Below, piece by piece: positions 1-11,416 of a stretch of DNA of 64,000 nt (positions within the stretch are counted from its first letter, which is position 1; the number at the start of each line of letters is the position of its first letter). Made by a program: the position numbers and the translations under genes. The stretch lies in NCBI GenBank assembly GCA_021521415.1, contig JAIQDT010001118.1, forward strand, positions 376,501-440,500, given 5' to 3'. Origin of the DNA: Bidens hawaiensis (taxonomy: Eukaryota; Streptophyta; Magnoliopsida; Asterales; Asteraceae). Below the pieces are notes generated by a model, which was given only the letters and a program-made list of their open reading frames with translations, made no database searches and was not told the origin of the DNA.

Positions 1-1143
1 TCTAACCCCTCGTGGGAAACATCTATCTAACCCCCAGGTTACCCGTAATCTGCCCGGGGTCCGGTTAGTGTTTCTTCATGTATGTATATATTACATGTTA
101 GTCCAACTGTAACCTTGCCCCAAACCCTAAACAACACTCGTCATTTTCTACATCTTCATGTGATCATTGAGGTTACTACCTTTAATAACGGTTCTAATGG
201 TTATAACCAAATTCTTTTTTACAAATAGCCAACATCTATATCAAAAGATTATTCACTCGCGTCCTAACCAAGTTTTTTTTAAGCCTGGCAAGGGAAACCC
301 CGTTTAGAGGCCCAAACTCCTAAGATGACATCACAGGTCCGGATACCTGGTGGGTCCCTCAGGAGTAAATACGGTCACTATATAGTCCAAAGAAGGCAAC
401 TAAGGCTTGCATCCGAACTAAGCAGAAAAAAATGAAGAGCATTTAATGCTCTAACCAACCTTTCCGTAATAGGAGGACCTGGCTGTAAAAGGAGACGGCG
501 AAGTTTTTATGAACGCCATCACGAAAGAGGAAAACTATCCTTCACAAAGGAATCATAGGAGGACCCCTGGGCAAAGGAATATGTCAAGGGAATGATCCTT
601 GAGACGCAATCATGGTTCCCTACGTGCTATGATGGGTAATGCCTCTTAGGTTAGCCTTATTCGGTATAAAACCCTCTTGGATAACCTTAATGGCACATTC
701 AATACTTGACAACCTACCAAATTCTCCTCATTTACTACCACATTTACTACATTCAATTCCTTTCCAAACACAATGATTCCTACTCTCACGCCAGATGTTG
801 GTCACATGACGAGGCTAACGATGTTGGTTTTGTAGGAGTTCTGTAAAGACTTGGCAACTTGAGAAATTCAAGATCAAGTGAGACGACATGTTAAATTTGG
901 CTTCTACAAGGCAATGCCTATAACTATTGATCACACCAAGAGTTAATTAGAGCATAACATCCGTTTAATTCTATCTACATTACATAATGCAAAAGTGGGG
1001 AATAACAAGTCACACAAAACATACGTTCATCGTTACAAATAACTGTATTAACAAACCAATGCAATGCAAACAACGCATCACGCACCGTAAAAAACTGGAA
1101 ACCGACAAAAAGAACCAGTTAAAAAACTTAGCTCTTTCAACCA
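1..1143. other. Intergenic; possible decayed LTR or leader sequence
   Basis: No supported coding region. A TATA-like stretch (ggtataaaaccctc) lies near 661-674, followed by a C/A-rich stretch. Together with the moderately GC-rich block at 290-660 this resembles the U3/R part of a plant LTR, but no boundary, target duplication or polyprotein is visible, so the call is tentative. Confidence 0.25.
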
Positions 1144-3233
1144 TCATGCCTTCACACAGCAGCTGAAGCAACTTAATAAGCCTTTCCTGTTCTGCACCCA
1201 AAATCAACAATAAAACCAAATAAATACAAAGTTTATTGATAACTGATGTAGTGACTATATTATATATGAAGCTGGTACTTACATTTGGAGGTTGACTGTA
1301 ATCTTTACCGGAAGCAATTGGCTGTGGTGGAGGCGGCGGCTGCGGTGTATCAACTTTGGATTTATTGTTAGAAATAAACTCTTCTTCATTGCCAATGCTA
1401 GTTCTTGAAAGCTCTCTTTTGTTTTGTTTCCTCTTTTCTCTAATCTTTGAGAAATCCAAAGAATAGTCTGGTAATGGTCCCTTTTGGTCCCAGTCCCCAA
1501 ATTGCGGTACCGATAATCACGGTGCATTTTTCTGCACACACAACATTTAAAATTATATACAGATTGCTTCAAGATTCATCCATGTTGATCAAAACTTGTA
1601 TGAACTGATAAAAACAATCAAGTTTTTTATTGGTCAAATGGTCATTTTTCTAGTGTTTTTTATTTCTTTTTCGGGGTCCCATTTTCATGATAACAATCAC
1701 AGGTTATGCAGATATAGCAAGTTATGTATCTATATGATATAAATATAATTGATTTAATCATATGTATGTACAGCTGGAGATTCAAACTTTAAATATTTCA
1801 AACCAAAACTAAACGTCAATTCAATATATTTAAAATTGAAGAAAGTGTATTCTAAACGCAATTTATCAAATGAAACCATCATGAGTCATGACAGCCACAA
1901 ATAGGGGTGTGCAATTGAGAAAACCCGACCCGAGACCGATAACCGAAAATATTGAAACTGAAAACCGAAGACAAGCCCGCTTTTGACACTTCGGTCAATA
2001 GAAAAGTCGGTCTCGGTCACCGGTTAATCGGGTATGAAGGAAGAACCGATGTTCTTTATTCCCACACAGACACGATCTGCAATTGAACACACAAACACGA
2101 TCTGTAATTGAAAGACGATATACAATTGAACATCTAATCTTCATCTTCTTCCTCACTTTTGTTGTTTTCACCATTTTTGCAGGTAACATATTTTGAATTT
2201 TCACATAATTTTTTTTCTTTTCCCTTAAATAATAAAATTCATGCATAATCTTGAGTTTGATTTCATAGATTGATGAAATTGATTAAAAATCATTCGAAGA
2301 TAAAAGATTGAATTGGATTTAATACAATGATCGATTGGTGAAAATGATTAAATCAATTTAATTTAGTATAAACTTGGTGAAGAAGATGATCGAATGGAAT
2401 GGATTACGGAAGCAATAGCAGTTTAGTGAGCTTGATTGGAAAGGATGAAATCATGAAACAAACCGTCGTCATAGTATTTTAATTGATTTAGGGTAGGGCG
2501 GCGTGAATATCTGTCTGTTTGATAATAAGAATCGGTCCTTCGGTTCAGCATTTGTTTTCATGGGTTAATACCCGAACCCGACCCGAGACCGAAATGCCAA
2601 GGATTTAAGGACTGAATTCAATCATCTACAATATAGGGTCTGTCCGGGTTAGGTATATTCGGTCCGGTTTTTCGGGTCGACCCTAATTCTGCACACCCCT
2701 AGCCACAAACACCTGATAACCCCTTCTCCTTCCCCAAAACCGTGAAAACGAAACTAAAAAGAGCTACAAACTACACGCTACAAGCAATTCTCACACTTCA
2801 GCTACTCTATCAAAATTCAGAACTAAGCTAAACAGATTCAAACTCTCATTTATCTCAGATTAACCAATTTGCAGGTACCGTAACGAGCGTAAAACTGTGT
2901 GTACTGCACTAGAACAAAGCTAACTGCTAACCTAATAAAATTCAAACTCTCTCAGTTTTAAAATATCTCATCTAATCAGATTTGCAGAGCACAATAAAAC
3001 TATGCGTGACTGCACTTATAGAGTAGAATTTGATCTGTGCACTAACTTGCTGAAAGAAGAAACAGCGAGCATAAACCCTAGCTAAACAAATCGCATCACC
3101 TTCTCATAAGTATAAATAATTATATCATCCGCTAATTGTTACTAAAGGAAATGAAATCGTAATTATTCAAACACACGTCAATTAGCAAATTCCGAAGAAG
3201 AAGAAAATATACCTCTTCCTTGGAGTTATCCAT
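1144..3233 (-). pseudogene. RIN4/NOI-domain protein gene with in-frame stop
   Basis: Three exons on the minus strand: 3213-3233 (MDNSKEE), 1283-1531 and 1144-1191. Splice sites are GT-AG. The product would be about 105 residues. Exon 2 carries the NOI/RIN4 signature (PQFGDWDQKGPLPDYSLDFS), then a basic stretch (KIREKRKQNK) and a proline run. Exon 3 ends in CFSCCVKA, a cysteine cluster like the palmitoylated tail of the family. RIN4-type proteins are small membrane-attached immune regulators, and PxFGxW is the AvrRpt2 cleavage-site motif. Codon 12 is TGA (1517-1519) where homologues, as I remember them, have Trp just before the NOI motif. No Met follows in frame, and no alternative acceptor keeps the motif. 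The gene is therefore probably inactive in this haplotype, or the base is a sequence error. Confidence 0.72.
1902..2701. mobile_element. Non-autonomous hAT-type element, 800 bp
   Basis: The element has 12-bp perfect terminal inverted repeats (TAGGGGTGTGCA at 1902-1913, TGCACACCCCTA at 2690-2701). It is flanked by a perfect 8-bp target duplication, gccacaaa, at 1894-1901 and 2702-2709. An 8-bp duplication and TIRs starting TAGGG fit the hAT superfamily. The interior has subterminal CCCGACCCGAGACCGA-like motifs near both ends and no transposase. It lies in intron 1 of the RIN4-like gene. Confidence 0.88.
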
Positions 3234-4082
3234 GCTTGAATTTCACACAGAGCGTAAGGATCTTCAATTCTCAAGTAAAACTACAGAATAACACAGAGAA
3301 TTATGAATTATACAGCTTCAGAGATATATATATATATATAAGTGTGTGTTTTGAGTGTATTTGTGTGAGAGAGAAGCATACATACAGCGACAGAAGCACC
3401 GCGAAAGAGAGAGTTTCGTGTGGTTGGTCTGCACTTGGACAATCAAAGCAGAAGAATTATGTTCCTTCGTCATCATCTAGTTAATACTTTTGCTTTTTTG
3501 GTATTCCACCCACGGGGTTATTAATTGGGCATGCTTTTATTCGTTATTTATGACTTTTCCCGCGGGCTAGGATTCATGTTAACAAAACGATGGACGTTAA
3601 TATTGTGTGGACCAAATTACCCCCCACAAACATACAGTTGAAACCAGACAAAAATCAAATAATTCAAGCCCAGAATCCATCCCTTATCTCATAAACAGGC
3701 ACATTCAAACAAATGGTCAGACCAGACAAAACAAACCAAACCAAACCAAACCAAACAAAAGTAAACCAAAGCCACTAGTATGCTCGGGTCTGGTTTGTGT
3801 TAATTAAATATACTTTCTAAAATGATGGTTGGCCCGTTAGGACAGGGCAGGCACGATTTTATTAAAGTCTATGGTAACGTAAATGAAGCAAAACGTATGG
3901 TTCACGACATACAAACATAAATAAACAAGTCGAAAACCAAAATATTGAAACAAACATACATAGATCTGCTTAATTTATGATTTCTTTGTCCTAATGTTTT
4001 AGACACACCCATCAGCATCCAGTACAAAAACTCAGCTAAGAAAACACTCAAAAATGGAGTAGAAGATTTGGTGGTTTTATTT
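3234..4082. other. Intergenic with 5' leader and (AAACC)n repeat
   Basis: The first 200 bases would hold the 5' UTR and promoter of the RIN4-like gene, including an AT-dinucleotide run near 3326-3341. An (AAACC)n microsatellite lies at about 3728-3757. The rest up to the DRG stop codon would be DRG 3' UTR and spacer. No other gene is supported. Confidence 0.4.
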
Positions 4083-7000
4083 TTAAACTTTCTTTATAAT
4101 CTGCACAACATCTTCATCTTCAAGCTCATGTTCCTGCCATTCATGAAAATATTAAGAATCGTTATTATCAGGGGTGACTCAATTACAGCTTATTTTATAA
4201 ACGTTTAAAAAAACGATTTTTTGCAATCGTGTTTACCTTGCCAACTCTTTGCGGCTTGTGTTTTGCACTAGAACCCCAGACCAGTGCACTGCATTAATAT
4301 ATGATATCAATGACAAAGTTTAAAACTAATAATTAATTAACTTATTGTTTTACGGTTTCGGATAAATCACTTACTACTTAAATTGCTTAAGCATGTCCTT
4401 GTGGATTCTAAAGCAGAAATCCTCAACAGTTTTCTTTTTAGATGAAAGAATTACAGGGTCTTCATAATCTGGATTCATCCCTTTCGGTTTTGTGTAAATA
4501 CGAGTTAAACTTAAATATTCCCATACCATCTCTAGCAGACCATCAAGATTCCATTCCAAGTGAGCACTGTAACACATCATATAAATTAGAAATGCAAACA
4601 TAATAACAAAAAAATTATTAAATAAGTACCTGACGGGGCAGTAATGAGGAAGCTTATCCAATATTTCAAGCTCTTCAAGTGTGATCTGATCAATTTTGTT
4701 GACAACATAGATGCAAGGGGTATATATCCGACTCCCTTCAATAACATCGATGAGATCATCAGCAGTTGCATCAAACCTAAGGGTGACATCAGCGTTATGT
4801 ATCTTGTATTCACTGCATATTGCCTTCACGGTTTCAAGGTCCAGATGTGTGTTAGCAACTGTTGATGTGAAGTTAATCCCACCCTTTTCTTTTTTCCTGA
4901 ATGTCAGATTTGGGGGATCCTTATTTAACCTGCAGCCATACAAAAACAAAAAATTGAACAATTATGATATGTAAGAAAATAAGTGAAAAGAAACTAATAA
5001 AAGAATACATTAGTAAGTTATAAACTTACCTAATGCCAAATCCTTCAAGCTCTTTTTCAATCAGACGTTTGTGTGTTATGGGTTTAATGGCATCCAACAC
5101 GATCAGAATACAGTTGCATGTCCTGGCTGTGCTGATAACCTACACAGCAAGAACAATTAGTATTCAGTTTGTAAACTGATAACATTAATCACACAAAAAA
5201 TCCCAACTACTACCAGCATATGTATAACGATAGAACAACACTTAAAAGATAATATTAATCATCCTATCAATTAGGTTTATTTTATTTATACATTTTGATT
5301 TTCATTTATAAAGCTTCAAGAGTCAAATCAAAGCAGGAAATTGCAAAGGAAACTATGCATTGATTACCTGCCTTCCTCTACCCTTTCCATCCTTAGCACC
5401 TTCAATAATACCAGGAAGATCCAATAACTGCCAACAAAAGAGAAAACAATAAATTCTAAAGAAAATATAAGCCTGAAATAAACCATATAAACACTAAACG
5501 TTATATCTTTTATTTTAGAGAAAAACTAAAAGAGATGCTCAAATTCACATCTCCATCCCACTCTCTATTTTATAGATGAGTTTTAGAGATTGTACTTTAG
5601 TCCTCTATATTTAGAGGCTACTATTCACCCTCTATAATATTTTTGTGAGTGTATAAAAAGAGGAAACTAATAAAATAAGCGATTGTGAGTGTGATAAACA
5701 TAGAGATAAAGAATGGGATATGAAAGGTTTTTCAAAAATATATAAAAGCTAGAGAAAAATGTGTTTGTTTGTTAAATTTTATAGATAGAGATAGAGAAAG
5801 GGATGTGAATGCTAACATTTATGCCCATTTAAGGCCGCCTTGGTAAAAAAACTTGCAAAATATCCTTAGTCTAATCTGAATTTTAGTAAAAGAACAACGG
5901 CTAGTGAAAGACCCTGATAGAACCTCAAAATTAAGAACTTGAATATTGAAATTAAAATTGATAGTGGCCCGATTCGAGATGGGTGATCTCCAGTTTACAA
6001 GGTTTAGAAAACCCTAATTTTAATTAACATAAACATTGACATCCTCAAATATACAATGAACGTGTTATAAATAATCCTAACTAACGGTTATTGAACATAA
6101 CCGCTCCACTACTCCTACATTTGTGAATTATTTTCGTTAACTAGATTTAAGTGGGACTTTTAATAACTGGGTTCGTATCAGACACACTACAAAACATCCA
6201 AGGATGTTTAAGGTTTATGTTGACACACATAATATCTCCTTTCTAAAAGGATTTATGGACACAAAAAGAAAGTAAAACAGAAACAGTAGTACCTGAATCT
6301 TAGCTCCTCGATATGTAATTACACCAGGAATGCACGTGAGAGTAGTAAACTCGTATGAAGCAACCTGAAAACAACATAAAACAGTAAGACTTTTGAATGC
6401 CAAATGTAAGTAGAATAATAACCGTATTCTCAACTAAATCAATTATAAACTTTCAAATGCCAAATGTAAGTAGAATAATAACTGTATTCTCAACTAAATC
6501 AATTATATCATAAAGCTAAAAACTTATTAATTTGTAGAGTTGCAATTTTGTTAAAACTAGCTAACATGTTTTGTACCTCAAGTTTTAGAACGATGTTCTT
6601 GATACTTTGGGTGGGCCAACAATAAGATAAGTATATCAATATTTAACTTCCAACTATTAAATACGTACCTCTGAAAAAGTGCCAGTCAACTTATTTAAAA
6701 GTGTTGATTTCCCAACAGAAGGGAACCCGACAAGACCGACCCTAGCATCACCGCTTTTTGTAACATCAAAACCTTCACCAGCACCACCACCTCCCTTTGT
6801 TGTAGGTGTGAGAAGCTCTCTTCTCAATTTTGCAAGCTTAGCCTGAAATCACAAATCCACAGATCCATTCAGTTCCGCTTAATATGAACTAAAAATGTGC
6901 CCAAAAGCAGTCTACTTGAAGTAAGTGACTTATATATGTACCTTCAGTAATCCCAAGTGATGTGCAGTTGCTTTATTCTTTTGGGTCTTTGCCATCTACA

Positions 7001-9081
7001 AGGACAGAAAAGATGATATTCATCCACATTCAGCAGTTTGAATACCATAAATAATAAACAGTAGCTTCCAAACAAATGCAATAAGATGCTAAAATCCGAT
7101 TAACTACATAGCTTCTACAATGGATATTTTCATAAATACCATATACTCACTCTACTTGTTTTCAAAACAGTAGACTCGGATGTATTAATTTGATACTTTA
7201 GAATCAAATCAACCAGGCCAAAATTCACTACATAAAAAAGATGATACTCCATGGCTTTTTGCCTATGATTTAACCAAGCAGGGTGCTGATCTCCTCGAAT
7301 TACTAGAAAAAGTAATCATCGCATACAATATGAAAGCAAAAAATTTTCTTTTACAAAAAGTATATTAGAAGCAAACAGGGTAAGTAAGTTTTTAGTTAAT
7401 GTTAACAGTAAATTATCTCCTAAGCAAATGCTCCATGTAACACCAAATGGTAGATTGATTTTTAAATCACTTGTGGTACTAGACTACTAGTAAAAACTTC
7501 TATTATATGTTTATGAAATCAGACGCTCATTTAATATTTGTGTAAACGCCAAACCGAGATAAATAAAACCTTAAAACTCAAAACCACTATTACATGTGCA
7601 ATCACTCCATGGGTCACTTTTTATAGATTTATATACTACAAAAACTAAAACAAGCCATGTTCTTCCTTAAAATACAATCTTTTGTATCACTGCAATATGT
7701 TGCCAATGCCCTACATGGGACCTTGCACTACTTCTAACGATGAATCCTCAACACAAAAGCTCTTTATTAACACCCTATGCCCATAAAATCGAACATACGC
7801 ACCTGACTAACCTCTAATATTTATTTTTCCAATGGCCAACCTAGATCAACTACAAAGTGAGTATGCTTAGCAAAAGATTAACCTAATTTGGCCAACCTTA
7901 ATCAGTTCAGTTGATCTTGAGTATCACGAACACATACATATTGCCACCAAAGGTTGAAAGCTAAGCACGCTAGCCACCAAGATAGATGACAAATCTAAAG
8001 ATGAAATAAACTTTTAAGGCAGTAAGAGAAAACTGTCTCTAACTGCTCCTTCAGTGACATCTTTGAATGTGATCCATTTTTACATAGATGCCTGATTAGT
8101 ATCTTCCTTTAACACATCTATCTTTTGTGTGTTTTCAATTCTACTGATTTCCATGAAGATATAATTCCAATATTCTCACCTCAATGTTTCACCAAGAAAC
8201 AGTAAATCAAGTTCCCGAATTAGGAAACGAGCAACTTGAAACCTATTGTACGGCCCAGGCTAAAAGAATCATCTAACAAGAATGGGTGCGTCTGCAGATT
8301 ATAATATGTCGATTTCTATCACCAATGAAAGACACGCAAATGCTAAATTAAAGAAAAACTATAAACCCAATTAGTATGTTATCGATATAGCTGAGAACTA
8401 AGAATGCTCTGACACCACAAATAGTCAAAAGTTCCTAACAATGGTCCTAACACATACACAAGAGACAATCTGCAGATTCTGCAACTAGCTAACAGCTTCA
8501 TACCTATGGCAGTAGTTCTTACAGAACATGTGCACACTTCAAATGCAACTATGATATTGATTTTCTTTAAAAAAAAGCCCGTTTTTATTAAATTTGTAAC
8601 AGAGATCATAAAATTCTATACAGTAATATAACAATAATTTCCCACAAATGTTGAAAATCATATTAATTTAGTAACTACTAAAACTAGCTGATGCACCATC
8701 AAAAATCAAAACAAACATAACTCTTCCCTTTATACCCTTATTATTATGTCCTTGAGATTAAACCTTTTAGCCCTCAAGTGTAAACCCTCTTATAGAATAT
8801 TTAATTTACAAACAAAGACTCCCTTTTCTCAAAACAAATCATCCAAAATGAGGTTCAACAAGCAAAACACCAGAGTATATATATAAGAATATAAAATTTG
8901 TAGGTTTTTAGCATAAGTGGTGTATCTAAGCATAGCCGTAATCTCAGATGCCTACACTCAACTCAGATCACATCAAATTAACTTTGATTTCAAATTAAGT
9001 TTGTTTCTAGAGTTGGCGAGAAGTATTTATGAATAGTACCTCATCTTCGATGTCTTTGATTTTCTGCATAACGGTCGCCAT
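4083..9081 (-). CDS. DRG3: Developmentally regulated GTP-binding protein (DRG)
   Basis: Ten exons on the minus strand: 9040-9081, 6942-6995, 6669-6842, 6293-6364, 5368-5427, 5030-5139, 4630-4929, 4375-4566, 4237-4288, 4083-4133. They sum to 1107 nt (368 residues), the usual length. All introns are GT-AG and the frame is open. The start is [15 protein letters not shown]. The P-loop GFPSVGKS is at 71-78, DLPG near 117-120 and NKID near residue 247. The C-terminal TGS region begins near RIYTKPKG and the protein ends QIVKKV. DRG proteins are OBG-family GTPases that bind DFRP partners and act with ribosomes in the cytosol. It resembles the human DRG1-type branch (Arabidopsis At4g39520) more than the DRG2-type. 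The gene symbol follows that orthology and is from memory. Confidence 0.93.
5531..5816. repeat. Possible MITE in a DRG intron
   Basis: An AT-rich segment with imperfect inverted ends: attcacatctcc near 5544 and ggatgtgaat near 5800. Runs of tctat/agata follow inside both ends. No clean target duplication was found, so the element type is unassigned. Confidence 0.35.
6391..6507. repeat. Tandem duplication, 60-bp unit, two copies
   Basis: Bases 6391-6447 recur at 6451-6507 with only three or four mismatches and an exact 60-bp period. The repeat is inside the DRG intron upstream (plus-strand sense) of exon 6293-6364. It looks like a recent local duplication. Confidence 0.85.
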
Positions 9082-9104
9082 TCTTCAACCACAGAGATAG
9101 AGAT

Positions 9105-9150
9105 AGCAGCAGCAGCAGCAGCAGCAGCTGTTGTTGATTGATTGATTGAT
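9105..9150. repeat. (AGC)8 and (GATT)n microsatellites in DRG 5' leader
   Basis: Eight AGC triplets at 9105-9128 (GCT in the DRG transcript) lie 23 bases upstream of the DRG start codon. A short GATT repeat follows at about 9136-9150. Both probably lie in the DRG 5' UTR. Confidence 0.8.
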
Positions 9151-9363
9151 TTCAAGTGTTTTGTTTGTATAGTTAAACAAACACACTGATATGAAGAAGA
9201 GGGTTGTAGAGAAATAAATAAGTATCAAGGGTATATTTGTAATTTCCTTGTTTTTGTGGACAATTCACACTTGCATATTGAACTCCGATCAAATTTTATC
9301 GCGAATTCCTCATCTCCCCCTTCAATCGAAGCTGCCTGAAGACTTGGAATTGATGATTGATTA

Positions 9364-9417
9364 GATGATGTTGTTGGATGTCGCTACTTCCGACAGGCTG
9401 TACTCAAACGCCTGTAA
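9364..9417 (+). other. Possible short first exon (unassigned)
   Basis: Starting ATG ATG TTG TTG, the sequence reads MMLLDVATSDRLYSNA and then meets a good donor (gtaagttc) near 9416. It is about 280 bases from the DRG start and divergent from it. I found no recognisable downstream exon, and the following DNA is repeats. It may be the remnant of a gene or chance. Confidence 0.2.
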
Positions 9418-9511
9418 GTTCATATATGATTTCTACTATAATCTGATTGCACAAATTACAAGTCTATGATTTCTAATTTTCTGATAAATACCTCTCTTAG
9501 TTATCTTCAAG

Positions 9512-9736
9512 TAGGAAGAGGATAGAAGACCTGGGTGTCCCAGGTTCGATTCTTGATTCCGACCCGGTTTTATCGACTGTCTAGGCTGTGGTGCCATTTT
9601 GGCCGGCTAAGGAGACCGGTTTCTCCGGTTGGGGGTGTGGCTTCGTCACCACACGGAGTTCAAGTTGTGGGCCCGGTTCAGACAACACATCTTGGCCGGT
9701 TGTAGGTTGTCGTAAGTCGCCGTTCAAAAAAAAAAG
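9512..9736 (+). mobile_element. SINE with target duplication
   Basis: A 225-bp insertion ends in a run of A (9726-9735). It is flanked by a perfect 13-bp direct repeat, agttatcttcaag, at 9499-9511 and 9737-9749. A Pol III B-box-like motif (GGTTCGATTC) is at 9543-9552. No coding potential. These are the hallmarks of a tRNA-derived SINE inserted by LINE-type target priming. Confidence 0.85.
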
Positions 9737-9814
9737 AGTTATCTTCAAGATTTTATGGTAGTAGATCACATGATGTATAACTTCGGCAGTAATAGTCACA
9801 GCTTAGTCGGACTG

Positions 9815-9985
9815 GATAAAGAATTTAAGTAGGTTCGGGTTAAAATGTGTAGTAATATGTTGGGTAAAGAGTTAAAATGGGCTCGGATTAATATATGTAG
9901 TAATATGTTGGGTAAAGAGTCCAAATAGATTCAAGTTAAAATGTGTAGTAAGAGTTGCGGCTTAGTCGGGTCGGGTAAAGAGTTC
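9815..9985. repeat. Degenerate tandem repeat around gggtaaagagtt
   Basis: The words gggtaaagagt, aaaatgtgtagtaa and tatgttgggtaaagag recur with a spacing of roughly 60 bases across three or four decayed units. No gene is supported here. The sequence resembles intergenic repeat words seen elsewhere in the window. Confidence 0.5.
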
Positions 9986-10379
9986 AAAAAGTTGCAGCTT
10001 ACTCAAATTGGGACCAAAGGCCTTACGGACCCACCGGGCCCACCAAGCGGCCCGTCCTGACCCGAAAACCAAAATTCTTGTTTGGGAGCCTCATATTTCA
10101 GTGTCCTGATGCCCCGGTGCTTTTTGGGGATTGCCATGGCTTTTGGCTGTTCACATTGCCTTTGTGCTTTGTGGGAGTTATCAAAAGGGGCTCGGGTCAA
10201 ACTGATTCAGGTAAAAATGTGTAATTTTAGCTGCAGAGCTGGGTTAACCGTAACACCTTATTTGATTGCAGATAAAGACCAGTTACCAGTGTGGCCTACA
10301 TACAACAGGTCATAATGATACTTACTTTTCAAATGTGATTATAAAATTTGTATAATTACAATAACATTATATATATTTA

Positions 10380-10642
10380 GAGTATGTTTGGGATTGCTTC
10401 TTAAAAATGTTTTTTGCTTTTTGAAGAGGTAAAATGTCCAAAATATCCCTTCAAAAGCACCTAAAAGCATCAAATTGGTGCTTTTAGGTGCTTTTGAATG
10501 GACATTTTGGACATTTTGATCCCTTCCAAAGCACCTAAAAGCATCAAATTGGTGCTTTTAGGTGCTTTTGAATGGACATTTTGGACATTTTGCCTCTCCA
10601 AAAAGCAAAAAACATTTTTAAGAAGTAATCCCAAACACCCTC
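10380..10642. mobile_element. Tourist-like (PIF/Harbinger) foldback MITE, 263 bp
   Basis: The ends are inverted repeats of about 40 bp: gagtatgtttgggattgctt at the left, and the complement of aatcccaaacaccctc at the right. They are flanked by the 3-bp target TTA at 10377-10379 and 10643-10645, as for PIF/Harbinger. Inside are two copies of a 43-bp palindrome built on aaaagcacctaaaagcat and its complement (about 10453-10497 and 10529-10571), so the whole single strand could fold into nested hairpins. Confidence 0.82.
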
Positions 10643-10645
10643 TTA

Positions 10646-11338
10646 ATAAAATAAAGCGGCTTTGTATGTGTGAAACATTCACGTCGTGAATTCGACCCGT
10701 TTAACTCATACAAGACATGCAAAAGTATACAAACGTTAATGACACCGTCAATATATATAGGAATTGCTCGGTGGGGCATTCATTGCATTATGATTGGAAG
10801 GCTTGAAGTTACTGAACATTTGATCATCCTTCTTAACCACCTGTTATTGCTTTTGCATTTTTGGGCTGCCCATCAGAGCTTTTGGACTCAAAACATGTAA
10901 GTTCGGTGTGTGGTATTTTAATTACACGATATCCACGCAATATATAATGTTGAAAAAAGATGAGAATATTTTAAAGTTGTTGCCTCTGACTTACATCAAT
11001 AAAAAAATTGTTTCTTGGGTAGTCTTTTTATTACCTAAATCTTTTTTAATTTTTTGTTTTGTATTATAGTTTGTGATTTCCTAATTGGTTTTCTTAGTTT
11101 CTGTTCAATGTTTTGTAGTGTTAATTCTTAGTCTGTGTTACATAATGGAGGAGTTATTTAAATGCAGGGTCAAAAAAGGCTCTATACCAAGAATGACAAA
11201 GTTCAATCTGTAAAGCTAAGATTCAAGCAAATTTGAGATTTGTATAAGTTGCATACAATTGTAATTTATACATACATTAGACTACCTCGGTGATACACGC
11301 GTGGACAATTCCGGCGCAACGCGCCGGGCATCTACTAG
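10646..11338 (+). mobile_element. Helitron 3' terminus; 5' end not found
   Basis: The sequence ends with a GC-rich hairpin (ccggcgcaacgcgccgg, 11311-11327) followed eight bases later by CTAG (11335-11338) and then T. This is the standard plant Helitron 3' end (hairpin, CTRR, insertion before T). I could not place a 5' TC end, so the start given here is only the limit of the preceding element. No Rep/helicase coding is visible; if real, it is non-autonomous. Confidence 0.6.
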
Positions 11339-11416
11339 TTATTATTATTATTATGTGGAAGCTAAGTATCAATTTCTTTTAACAAAAAAATTTAACTTTA
11401 CCTTTCACTGACCTAA

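Noticed and set aside
10082..10315. 77-codon plus-strand frame (MGASYFSVLMPRCFLGIAMA)
   Set aside because: No family resemblance, no splice partner, and it lies in repeat-rich DNA.
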